Assembly: GCA_017994055.1 (NCBI GenBank)
Contig: JAGOLL010000004.1
Location: 1 to 58,501 of the forward strand
DNA: 58,501 nucleotides
Direction: 5' to 3'
Source: Methanothrix sp.
Lineage (GTDB): Archaea; Halobacteriota; Methanosarcinia; Methanotrichales; Methanotrichaceae
The notes below the pieces were generated by a model, which worked only from the letters and a program-made list of their open reading frames with translations, was not told the DNA's origin and ran no database searches. Position numbers and translations under genes: made by a program. Positions 43,353 to 50,395 of this stretch are shown here, piece after piece (position 1 is the first letter of the stretch; the number at the start of each line of letters is the position of its first letter).

Positions 43353-43517
43353 ATGACCGAGCAGAATCGCAGGTACGTCACCAAGGAGATCGGCAAGCTC
43401 CTCTCCGAGATCTGGCGGGTCAAGGGGCTGGCGGAGCAGGAGTACGAGCTAGAGCACCCCATCGCCAAGAAGCTGGCCAGCATGCATGAGGATGCACAGA
43501 AGCTACTGCGGGAATGA
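43353..43517 (+). CDS. 54-residue small protein, copy 1
   Basis: The frame MTEQNRRYVTKEIGKLLSEI, then WRVKGLAEQEYELEHP and IAKKLASMHEDAQKLLRE, is one of two near-identical copies (the other is at 45623-45787). It is mostly helical and charged. In the intact cassette its ATG overlaps the nucleotidyltransferase stop; here the upstream gene is broken but this frame is intact, which suggests selection. No known family; its size and position would suit an antitoxin-like or accessory protein. Confidence 0.65.
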   Translation: MTEQNRRYVTKEIGKLLSEIWRVKGLAEQEYELEHPIAKKLASMHEDAQKLLRE

Positions 43518-43682
43518 CTCAAGAGACCCAGTCTGCGAATAAATAAGTGCAGTAGATGAGATATAGTATCTGCAGGCCAGTTCTGCGGCCAGGCCGGAAG
43601 AGATCACGAACTCCGAGGGGGCGCGGTATAGCTGCCCGCCTTTTCGCAATCCTTATAGCCGATTAGTGAGGAGTATCTATTC

Positions 43683-43850
43683 ATGGCCGGTACAAGTGAG
43701 AATGTGGCTATCCAGGATGAGAATCCCGAACCATCTCAAGAGGATAGCTTTGCCGAGGGCATAATCAAAGGTCTCCAGGACTTCAAGGAAGGCCGGATAA
43801 CCCGCTTCAAGGATGCTGATGAGCTGGCCGATCATCTCCGCAACCTGTAG
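43683..43850 (+). CDS. 55-residue small acidic protein, copy 1
   Basis: Starts MAGTSENVAIQDENPEPSQE and ends with GLQDFKEGRITRFKDADEL and ADHLRNL. The C-terminal half, an amphipathic helix with GRITRFKDADEL, recalls the tail of small Phd/RelB-type antitoxins, and the first half is disordered and acidic. GAGGAG precedes the ATG by about ten bases. The copy at 45951-46118 differs at only six residues. No toxin gene follows directly. Confidence 0.6.
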   Translation: MAGTSENVAIQDENPEPSQEDSFAEGIIKGLQDFKEGRITRFKDADELADHLRNL

Positions 43851-44028
43851 ATCGTTATGGCTTTCCAGCCTGTAACCAGCAATAAACTATTTTCTTGAAA
43901 AGAAAATTATTATTTAAATAATTTTTATTACATCTGGAGCGCAGAGGGTCACCAATACCCTGGCTTTCAGATTCGAGTTCTGAGGAAGACAGAGATTTTG
44001 CACGCTATTTCTAATAGAGAGTGAAATG

Positions 44029-44036
44029 TATATATA
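44029..44036 (+). promoter_or_regulatory. TATA box, leaderless promoter of the cassette regulator
   Basis: tatatata preceded by gaaatg. The expected transcription start, about 27 bases downstream of its centre, falls on the ATG at 44060, so the mRNA is probably leaderless. The longer frame from the GTG at 44021 would contain the TATA box and is unlikely. Confidence 0.6.
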
Positions 44037-44059
44037 CTATCCACGCAAGCTTAGACCAA

Positions 44060-44938
44060 ATGCGTTTGAGCCAGAATGAAATTAAAGCTCTGCTCCTGAT
44101 AACCAGTTCAGAGAGAATTCTCCTCCCCCGGGATATCACCAACCTCCTCGGCTTGCAGCGCGGGTCCGTGTCCCGAATAATCACCAATCTCAGGGATAAA
44201 GGACTTGTAGACCGAGTGGATTCAAGTATAGTCCTGGCCAAAGCCCCTCCAGCGGATAGCTTCAAGAGGCTCTATTATGCCCACCGAGCCTCTCCCTTCC
44301 TGCTTCTTCTGGCCGACGGACGGATAGAGCTTCTCTCCTGGATGAACCAAAGTGCAAAGAGCGCGAAAGAACTTCATGAACAGGCCGAGATCCCCCTCAA
44401 GACCGTGTACTACTATCTGCACGACCTCGCCCGCTTGGGCGTAGTTGTTACCACCAATAAAGGAAAAGGCTCTCTGTACTCTTTCAACTATGTCTACTGG
44501 GGCGCTCTTAAGGACTTCGTCTCTGTTCTGCAAGAGTACGATAAGGCCCGCCTTGTTCCCAGAGACGCCCTGCTCATAAAGATTTACAAAGACGGCGTCC
44601 TCTTCAAAAGCCTTCGAGTGCAGGATGCCACCTTCACATCCTTCAGTTCCTACATGGACTATGGGATTGAGCTGGGCTTGCGGGACAACTACTACACCCT
44701 GCCCAAAAGAGAGCTGTCTATAGAGGAGATTTTCATTCACTCCCTGGACTCGGCAGAAGACCGTTCTCAAAAGCTCTTTTGCATATTATTCTATTTGAGG
44801 AACAGGGATAAACTGCGAAGCGTGCTGCACCCAATGATGAAGGACATAGAGGCTGTCTTGCAGGGAGAAAAGGTCAAAGGCTATCCATCTCTGGAGGATG
44901 TCGAGGATAGGACGGAGATGTATGGAATTGAGCTATGA
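44060..44938 (+). CDS. Double winged-helix regulator of a regulator/nucleotidyltransferase cassette
   Basis: A 292-residue protein beginning MRLSQNEIKALLLITSS. The first winged helix spans about residues 5-55 (ITNLLGLQRGSVSRIITNLR) and the second about 85-145 (SAKELHEQAEIPLKTVYYYL). A C-terminal domain of about 140 residues (DALLIKIYKDGVLFKS, IHSLDSAEDRSQKLFCILFY) follows. The arrangement of a winged-helix protein overlapping a downstream nucleotidyltransferase resembles AbiEi/AbiEii (type IV-like) systems, where the regulator is the antitoxin. I cannot show that this is homologous. The decayed copy at 42.1 kb preserves only its last 28 residues. Confidence 0.8.
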   Translation: MRLSQNEIKALLLITSSERILLPRDITNLLGLQRGSVSRIITNLRDKGLVDRVDSSIVLAKAPPADSFKRLYYAHRASPFLLLLADGRIELLSWMNQSAKSAKELHEQAEIPLKTVYYYLHDLARLGVVVTTNKGKGSLYSFNYVYWGALKDFVSVLQEYDKARLVPRDALLIKIYKDGVLFKSLRVQDATFTSFSSYMDYGIELGLRDNYYTLPKRELSIEEIFIHSLDSAEDRSQKLFCILFYLRNRDKLRSVLHPMMKDIEAVLQGEKVKGYPSLEDVEDRTEMYGIEL

Positions 44939-45626
44939 CCGGATAACCCGTAAGGAGGAGGTCAATGAACTCTTCGAGCTCCTCGGCCAGGTCCTTGATC
45001 GAAAGGTTCAGGTTCTGCTCATAGGCGGGGCTGTGCTGCTGGAGCAGGGACTTAAGGACTCCACCAAGGACATCGATGTGGTCTGCAAAAACAAGAACGA
45101 CAAGGAGACTCTGCTCCAATCCGCCAAAAGCCTGGGTTTCGAGTTGGTCGGCCCGGAGGAGAGACATGCCCGGCTGGGGGTCACCAGGCTGGCTGTGAAG
45201 GGCATGCGAAATTTGGATGTCTTCGCGGGCAGGATCTCTTACGACTTCGAGCTGAGCGAGCCCATGTGGCAGCGATCCATTTTATCCAGGACCTTTGGAG
45301 ATCTGGTGGTGAAAGATGCCTCGCGTGAAGATATCCTCATCATGAAGCTGATTGCCAATCGGGACGGTGACGCCGACGATTGCGCCTCTCTGATGGGAGC
45401 GGGCCTCGATTTCGATGCCGTTTATGAGGAGATTGAAAGGCAGTATCGCAAGGCTGGCGAGCTGGAGCAAAAGATCTGGATAACATATATCGAAGAGGGC
45501 ATAGGCAGGCAGGAAGAGGAATTCAGTATGAAGGTGCCCATTGCAGACAAGATTTCGGAGCTAGCGAACGAGTACAGAGAGAGGCTGTATCAGAAGCTGA
45601 AACCTGGCGAGCCGAGGGGATCATGA
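44922..45626 (+). CDS. Nucleotidyltransferase (DUF6036/AbiEii-like fold)
   Basis: A 234-residue protein starting MELSYDRITRKEEVNELFEL. The nucleotidyltransferase core is LLIGGAVLLEQGLKDSTKDI followed by DVV, with the GG and D-x-D expected of the active site. Later, DLVVKDASREDILIMKL and NRDGDADDCASLMGAGLDFD agree with the DUF6036 type. GGAG five bases upstream supports this ATG rather than one eight codons earlier. It overlaps the regulator by 17 bases and its stop overlaps the next small gene (ATGA). Likely a toxin-type or regulatory enzyme that modifies RNA or protein with a nucleotide; unproven. Confidence 0.8.
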   Translation: MELSYDRITRKEEVNELFELLGQVLDRKVQVLLIGGAVLLEQGLKDSTKDIDVVCKNKNDKETLLQSAKSLGFELVGPEERHARLGVTRLAVKGMRNLDVFAGRISYDFELSEPMWQRSILSRTFGDLVVKDASREDILIMKLIANRDGDADDCASLMGAGLDFDAVYEEIERQYRKAGELEQKIWITYIEEGIGRQEEEFSMKVPIADKISELANEYRERLYQKLKPGEPRGS

Positions 45627-45787
45627 CCGAGCAGAATCGCAGGTACGTCATCAAGGAGATCGGCAGGCTCCTATCCGAGATATGGCGGATCAAGGGCCTG
45701 GCGGAGCAGGAGTACGGGCCGCTGCACCACATCACCAAGAAGCTGGCCAGCATGCACGAGGATGCACAGAAGCTGCTGCGGGAATGA
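45623..45787 (+). CDS. 54-residue small protein, copy 2
   Basis: Starts MTEQNRRYVIKEIGRLLSEI. Only seven residues differ from copy 1, mostly conservative (V/I, K/R) plus GPLHH for ELEHP. The ATG overlaps the nucleotidyltransferase stop codon (atcATGAcc), so translation is coupled and the protein belongs to that operon. Helical, charged, no known domain. Confidence 0.7.
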   Translation: MTEQNRRYVIKEIGRLLSEIWRIKGLAEQEYGPLHHITKKLASMHEDAQKLLRE

Positions 45788-45950
45788 ATCAAGAGGGTCC
45801 AGTCTGCATAATAAAAAGGTAGTAGATGAGATGCATGCATCTGTATGCAGTTATGCTGGCCAGGCGGGAGGAGATAGCGGACTCTGCGGGAGCGCGATAT
45901 ATCCGCGCATCTTCCCAATACATATAGCTCATCAGTGAGAAGTAGCTATC

Positions 45951-46118
45951 ATGGCCGGTGCAAGTGAGAATGTGGCTATCCAGGATGAGGAACCTGAACC
46001 ATCCAAAGCGGATAGCTTTGCCGAGGGCATAATCAAAGGTCTCCAGGATTTCAAGGAAGGCCGGATAACCCGCTTAAAGGATGCTGATGAGCTGGCGATC
46101 CATCTTCGCAACCTGTAG
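45951..46118 (+). CDS. 55-residue small acidic protein, copy 2
   Basis: Starts MAGASENVAIQDEEPEPSKA; the rest agrees with copy 1 except for a Phe to Leu and an Asp to Ile change near the end (RLKDADELAIHL). It follows the 54-residue gene by 163 bases, with a possible own promoter (acatatagctc). Function unknown; antitoxin-like by size and composition only. Confidence 0.6.
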   Translation: MAGASENVAIQDEEPEPSKADSFAEGIIKGLQDFKEGRITRLKDADELAIHLRNL

Positions 46119-46234
46119 GTCGTTATGGCTTTCCGGCCTGTAACCACATATTATTTTGAAATGAAATTTAGAGGCTAACTAGAGCAGGCAGGTTAAAGCC
46201 CAGGTGATTAAAGTGATCACCAAAATCTTTGAGC

Positions 46235-46816
46235 TTAAGGTGTATTAGGTTTTGGCGCATTGGAATCATTCAAACTATATTGTTGTCTCCACGATTGTCT
46301 TGGATTCGAGTCGTATTTCGCAAGGTATTCTAGTGGATTAGATATTATGTAACCAGTACGATATATATCACCGTATATAATTTGTCCAATTGAGTTTGGT
46401 AATGGCTTTTTGTCAGGGTAAAATCCGCCATTCCCGTCTATGAATATCCATGATTCATTGTGTCTGGGGTTATTAACTGCAACCCACATATGTCCCACAG
46501 GATCATCGTTCAAAGATCGGTTATCTGGACCCCAGTCGGTCATGCATGATGCCCGATATCCGTATCGCTCTAATAGCAGCACTATGTACATCGAGGTGTC
46601 AGTGCAGGAGAAATTGCCTGTTGTGTATGGATTCGACCAATGATAGCTCTCTAAGATGTGTTGGATATCGTTTGCAAAAGTCTCATCATATGCAGGCTTT
46701 AGTGTTACAAGCTCAAAAAGAACTTGTTGCCCATCAGCCTGTGTAATCGTTTCAGCCAAGATTAATGCAGCTAAAAGTACAAATAGCCAGTAGCACTTAA
46801 GATAATTGTGGTTCAT
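46235..46816 (-). CDS. Secreted transglutaminase-like protein
   Basis: A 193-residue protein with a signal peptide (WLFVLLAALILAETITQADG). A papain/transglutaminase-like triad is visible: Cys in NFSCTDTSMYIVLLLERYG, His in VGHMWVAVNN and Asp in WIFIDGNGG, in the usual order. It may be an extracellular cysteine protease, transglutaminase or pseudo-enzyme. The ATG overlaps the stop of a small upstream frame (ATGA), which argues against the earlier ATG ten codons before. AT-rich compared with the neighbouring conserved genes. Confidence 0.78.
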   Translation of the reverse strand: MNHNYLKCYWLFVLLAALILAETITQADGQQVLFELVTLKPAYDETFANDIQHILESYHWSNPYTTGNFSCTDTSMYIVLLLERYGYRASCMTDWGPDNRSLNDDPVGHMWVAVNNPRHNESWIFIDGNGGFYPDKKPLPNSIGQIIYGDIYRTGYIISNPLEYLAKYDSNPRQSWRQQYSLNDSNAPKPNTP

Positions 46817-46977
46817 TGGCCTTTTGCGTTTGTTGTTGGAATCCATTTAGCGACTGCCTCTAATGATGCCATCATTTTTCGAGTTGTCTCTTTAACTTTT
46901 CGGTACGCTAGATGGTGATTCATGATTTGGCCCTCCATGGCTAGGGCGCTTTCAAGATATGGATGGCCTCCCTGCAA
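46813..46977 (-). CDS. Small ORF overlapping the transglutaminase-like gene
   Basis: A 54-residue frame from a TTG: QGGHPYLESALAMEGQIMNH, then HLAYRKVKETTRKMMASLEA and VAKWIPTTNAKGQ. Its stop shares ATGA with the next start, as in a coupled operon. A stop lies just upstream of the TTG. A gtataatc element about 30 bases upstream would give a leaderless transcript beginning near the TTG. The sequence is helical and not recognised. It could also be the tail of a shortened gene. Confidence 0.45.
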   Translation of the reverse strand: MQGGHPYLESALAMEGQIMNHHLAYRKVKETTRKMMASLEAVAKWIPTTNAKGQ

Positions 46978-47348
46978 ATGATTTGATCAATGCTCAGTTA
47001 TTCTGATTATACTCTGATTATGCCAGATAATATTCCTTTTAGCTTGAAACCCTCTAATAGGGCATATTTCTTGACTGTAACTCAGTAAATAAAAATATAA
47101 AAATTGTATATAGGAAGAGAAAACTAAGGTAGCATATTGAATATCGGTTCACACGGTTACGAGAATCCCTGACACTTGGATGCTGCGACTGCAATTCATA
47201 TTTAGCCTGGTCCGGGATGAGGGGAATCTTCCAATATATATAGGAAGATGGGATTTTCCGCTCCATCGTTCGCCTTCTCAATCTCGCCCAAGTGTACCTG
47301 CATGCATCCAGTAAATTATAAGTCCATTTGTTATGTTATGATAAAGCT
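46978..47348. other. AT-rich intergenic region
   Basis: Holds the probable promoter of the small-ORF/transglutaminase-like pair at its left end and the SnoaL-like promoter at its right. A reverse-strand frame at 47054-47281 gives a hydrophobic C-terminus, but without a ribosome site and with biased composition; not accepted. No RNA gene is seen. Confidence 0.4.
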
Positions 47349-47765
47349 ATGAACGCTCAGAATAATGTGAAAGTAGTGCAGCAGATGTTCGCGGCGCTTG
47401 GACAAGGCGACCTTAAAGCTGCTCTGGAGTCATATGCAGAGAATGTAGATTTCCGATCGCCGGTTACTCGGACAAAATCCGCCGAAATCTCATGGTCTAA
47501 ACCGCGTCATAGCCGCGAAGAAATAGCCGCATTCTTCAAAGAACTCTCAGAAGTCGTTGCCATTGAAAGGATGGAGCCAATGGAGATAACAGCCAATGAA
47601 GATCGGGTTATAGTCGAGGGGAGAAATCGGTTTAATGTAAGATCCAGCGGACGGAGTTTTGAACACTATTGGGTGATGGTGTTTAAGCTCCAAAAAGACA
47701 AGATAGTGAGGAACTGGCATTATTATGATACGGCGGATATATTGGCGGCTATTCATGAGCTGTAG
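47349..47765 (+). CDS. SnoaL-like (NTF2-fold) protein
   Basis: A 138-residue protein of the SnoaL-like/NTF2-like fold: KVVQQMFAALGQGDLKAALE at the start, the NVDFRSP turn, and the last strands VIVEGRNRFNVRSSGRSFEH followed by YWVMVFKLQKDKIVRNWHY. These folds serve as small-molecule isomerases, cyclases or binding proteins. The ATG at 47349 fits the family better than an in-frame start seven codons earlier. Substrate unknown. Sequence composition and lack of neighbours suggest a horizontally moved single gene. Confidence 0.8.
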   Translation: MNAQNNVKVVQQMFAALGQGDLKAALESYAENVDFRSPVTRTKSAEISWSKPRHSREEIAAFFKELSEVVAIERMEPMEITANEDRVIVEGRNRFNVRSSGRSFEHYWVMVFKLQKDKIVRNWHYYDTADILAAIHEL

Positions 47766-47829
47766 CTCCATTGATGTTAAGCTGAGAAAAAAAGATAGAT
47801 TCAGTATCCACGAAAGACTATGGCAGGCT

Positions 47830-48255
47830 TCACAAAGTGTCCAGAAAGATCTCTTGCTGTAGCCTGGCAATAGCATTCTCGCTTATTGGTTCCCTACTTG
47901 AAACATAAACGTCCTGCTTTCCAAACTTGGAGAGGTCGCTACTGGCATTGAATTGCTCTGTCATATATCCCGTATTTGATCCGAGGAGGGTGGATGTGCC
48001 CCGAATTGCTGATTCATCTAGCTTAGCTTTGGTTAGACTTGTATTCTCGCCAAAATTCAGCAGAATAAATGCATTATATTCATCTACCAGTGCATTGTAC
48101 TCAGCCACATTCTGCCCTTGTATAGCCTTGTCATAAGCCATCCCCAGCTCGTAGCTAAGATTCATGCCGTCTAGCATGACTTGCTGTTCTGAGGACATTC
48201 CACAAGCCAGTCCTGCCAGAAGGAGCAGGCAAATCGGCAAAATCATTCCTTTCAT
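47830..48255 (-). CDS. Small secreted protein
   Basis: A 141-residue protein with a signal peptide (MKGMILPICLLLLAGLACG; the LACG may be a lipobox). The mature part is mainly helical: LDGMNLSYELGMAYDKAIQG and NVAEYNALVDEYNAFILLN, then a Ser/Thr-rich middle and a helical end. Earlier ATGs would add up to 26 residues in front of the signal peptide. No known domain. If the Cys is lipidated it would be membrane-bound outside the cell. Confidence 0.6.
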   Translation of the reverse strand: MKGMILPICLLLLAGLACGMSSEQQVMLDGMNLSYELGMAYDKAIQGQNVAEYNALVDEYNAFILLNFGENTSLTKAKLDESAIRGTSTLLGSNTGYMTEQFNASSDLSKFGKQDVYVSSREPISENAIARLQQEIFLDTL

Positions 48256-48333
48256 TTTAATCACACTCATGTCTATTCGGCTTTTATCGAATATTTCCTT
48301 TTCCATCCTTTGGTTTTGGATTTGCTTAGACAT

Positions 48334-48768
48334 TCAAATCCTCATCCCCAAGGCCTCGGCCTTTATGGCTTTGGCCCTCTGCAGGGCTGCATCTGCATCC
48401 ATACTGGCACAGCTCCCCAGATGCACATTTCTGGTACGTCTTCCCTCCCCCAGGTGGCCATCCAATAATAGCAAGTCCGGCTGCCCTTCTTGGTCCTCTT
48501 GACTTTCTCTATGGTCCAGATGGAAAGATCCTCCTGCCGGGCCTGGCCCTTGAGGGCCTCAGCCTCCGCCCGGAGCCGGTTCGCCTCCTCCTGATGCACC
48601 CTTGCTTTGGGGCCGGCTGGGGCAGGAGGGCGGCTGCCTTTATGGCTGCCCTGGACTGCGAGTCCAGCTCCAGGCCCTCCTTTTGCAGGGCCTTTCTCCT
48701 CTCGCCGGAGTCGTACCTGCCGAGATATAGTGCTCTCCGAGATTGAAAGCGTTGTGCGATATTGCCAT
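48334..48768 (-). pseudogene. Frameshifted DUF-type gene (methanogen conserved hypothetical)
   Basis: With ribosome site GAGGTGA and ATG, the frame starts MAIS and shifts at once. Reading on in successive frames gives QRFQSRRALYLGRYDSGERR with KALQKEGLELDSQSRAAIKA, then HQEEANRLRAEAEALKGQAR and SIWTIEKVKRTKKGSRT, YYWMATW, and finally RRTRNVHLGSCASMDADAAL and QRAKAIKAEALGMRI to a stop. Each piece is continuous with the next as one protein of about 140 residues, so three frameshifts have destroyed it. The pattern 'VKRTKKGSRT..YYW' is that of short conserved proteins common in Methanosarcinales. Confidence 0.7.
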
Positions 48769-48902
48769 CGATCTCACCTCTGACTTTCCCGATAATCCCA
48801 ATTAATGCGAAAAGTGCTTTTATATCCAGTACGGCATGCCTGAAGAGACGATAATACTGAAAAAGGATAGAGAGCTAAAGAGATTGACAGGGAGAATTAG
48901 AA

Positions 48903-49625
48903 ATGGAATACACTAAATCACAGACATACGACAGACAGTTTCTGCTGGACAATATGATGGGCCCCAATGCCATGAAGATCCTGGAGGAATTGACCCAGCT
49001 GCCGGGGATGCTCGAACTGAAGCCCGAAATGCGTGTCCTGGATCTGGGCTGCGGCAGAGGTCTTACGTCCATATTTCTGGCCAAAGAGTTCGGCGTGCAG
49101 GTGTTTGCTACCGACCTGTGGATTGCGGCCTCTGAAAATTATGCTCGCTTCAAAGAGGCAGGCTTGGATAAGAAGATCATTCCGATCCATGCCGATGTGG
49201 CAGATCTGCCCTATGCAGATGAATATTTTGATGCCATCATAAGCATCGATTCCTACCAATACTTCGGCAGAGAGGAGGGCTTTGTGGATGAAAAAATGGC
49301 GCCGCTATTGAAGACGGGAGGCAAGCTGGCAATCGTGGTGCCTGGCCTGGTAAAAGATATCCATGATAATATCCCTCCGGAGATGCTCCTTTCATGGAAT
49401 GCAGAGGCCATTGAGACCCTCCGCAGTCCCGGATGGTGGAGAGATCTATTGTCGAAGTCGCTGCGAATGGAGCTTTTGGCTGTGGGGGAGCTGGAATGCT
49501 ATTCAGAGTGCTGGAACGATTGGCTGGCATGCGATAATGAATATGCCATCGGCGACCGGAAAGCCATGGAGGGAGGAGCAGGAAAGTACATGGATCTGGT
49601 TTACATAATTGCGGCCAAGAAGTGA
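48903..49625 (+). CDS. SAM-dependent methyltransferase
   Basis: A 240-residue class-I methyltransferase. Motif I RVLDLGCGRGLTSIFLA binds SAM, with the acidic motif II in VFATDLWIAA, motif III HADVADLPYADEYFDAIISI and motif IV LLKTGGKLAIVVPG. The C-terminal half (WNAEAIETLRSPGWWRDLL, ECYSECWNDWLACDNEYAIG) decides the substrate, which is unknown; the family includes small-molecule methyltransferases. The ATG has GGGAG eight bases upstream, and TATA-like ttttatatcc lies about 80 bases upstream. Confidence 0.87.
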   Translation: MEYTKSQTYDRQFLLDNMMGPNAMKILEELTQLPGMLELKPEMRVLDLGCGRGLTSIFLAKEFGVQVFATDLWIAASENYARFKEAGLDKKIIPIHADVADLPYADEYFDAIISIDSYQYFGREEGFVDEKMAPLLKTGGKLAIVVPGLVKDIHDNIPPEMLLSWNAEAIETLRSPGWWRDLLSKSLRMELLAVGELECYSECWNDWLACDNEYAIGDRKAMEGGAGKYMDLVYIIAAKK

Positions 49626-49658
49626 TGCTCCGGATGAATGAGGAGAGGAGGCACAAGC

Positions 49659-49838
49659 ATGAGCAAAGAGAGCGAAGGCATCTTCGACGACATGCAGGAC
49701 GGCCCGCCTGGCTGCCTCATTCACCGGATTATAAACTCCGGACCTGTTAAGCGGCTCACCTTCAGCAATCAAGAGCAGCGCCGGGATATTGATCTTAATG
49801 GCATCCTGGCGGATGGCCAGCCATCGGCGGAGGATTAA
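49659..49838 (+). CDS. Small ORF after the methyltransferase
   Basis: A 59-residue frame, MSKESEGIFDDMQDGPPGCL onward, ending ILADGQPSAED, preceded by GGAGG at a good distance (gaggaggcacaagc). It lies 33 bases after the methyltransferase stop and could be the second gene of that operon. Acidic and without known domain. An open frame on the opposite strand covers the same bases, so coding is not certain. Confidence 0.4.
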   Translation: MSKESEGIFDDMQDGPPGCLIHRIINSGPVKRLTFSNQEQRRDIDLNGILADGQPSAED

Positions 49839-50046
49839 AGGAGAATTCGCCATCAGAGAATTACGGTCCGGTTGGTCCTCATGGCGGTTGGGCTTCCGCC
49901 TGATCCGGTTTTCGATCGAATCCAAGTCGGAGTGGTCCGACTCTACCAGTTCATGACGACTTATGTCGGTCTTTGCCAGGGATGCAAAGATGTCGAAAAG
50001 CTGATACAATAAAGGAAGAAAATAATAAATATTTTTTAACTAATTT

Positions 50047-50385
50047 TCAAACCGCTCCACTGCCCCTCTCCCTGGTCCTGACCCGAACCACCTCCTCCAC
50101 CGGGCAGACGAAGATCTTTCCATCCCCTGCCTCTCCTGTCTGGGCATAGTCGCAGATGAGGTCTATCACCGCCTCTACATCCTTGTCCTCCACCACCATC
50201 TCCAGCTTCATCTTCTGGAGGAACTCGACCCGATAGTCTCCCGCCCTCCACTGCAGAGCGATGCCCTTCTGCCTGCCCCGGCCCTTGACCTCGCTCACAG
50301 TCATTCCCGAAAAGCCCTTGGCATCCAACTTGGCCCGCAGCAGGTATATCTTCTCCGGACGGATTATGGCTTCGATCTTCTTCAT
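50047..50385 (-). CDS. glnK: PII nitrogen regulator GlnK
   Basis: A 112-residue PII protein: MKKIEAIIRPEKIYLLRAKL at the N-terminus, the T-loop region WRAGDYRVEFLQKMKLEM with the tyrosine of the modification site type, and DYAQTGEAGDGKIFVCPVEE at the nucleotide-binding end. In archaea GlnK binds ATP, ADP or 2-oxoglutarate and blocks the Amt channel when ammonium is plentiful. Start chosen from GAGGTGG four bases upstream; the longer frame would overlap amt. It follows amt by ten bases, the usual order. Confidence 0.93.
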   Translation of the reverse strand: MKKIEAIIRPEKIYLLRAKLDAKGFSGMTVSEVKGRGRQKGIALQWRAGDYRVEFLQKMKLEMVVEDKDVEAVIDLICDYAQTGEAGDGKIFVCPVEEVVRVRTRERGSGAV

Positions 50386-50395
50386 TTTTGCCACC

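Larger units (their letters stand above)
43353..43883 (+). repeat. Long direct repeat, copy 1 (partner 45623-46147)
   Basis: About 530 bases carrying both small genes and the DNA between them are repeated 2.27 kb downstream with high identity, including non-coding parts such as ccagtctgc, gcagtagatgaga and gttatggctttcc after the second gene. With the decayed regulator/nucleotidyltransferase remnants this shows that a whole four-gene cassette was duplicated. Such repeats can recombine and delete the region between them. Confidence 0.85.
45623..46147 (+). repeat. Long direct repeat, copy 2
   Basis: Second copy of the repeat described at 43353-43883. Differences are scattered substitutions and a few short indels, so the duplication is not very recent but the small genes have stayed open in both copies. 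Confidence 0.85.

Noticed and set aside
47054..47281. 75-codon reverse frame with hydrophobic end
   Set aside because: No ribosome site or promoter, and biased AT-rich composition that gives hydrophobic codons by chance.
49503..50009. 168-codon reverse frame opposite the methyltransferase end
   Set aside because: Overlaps the end of a sure gene, has no start signals, and its composition looks like a shadow.
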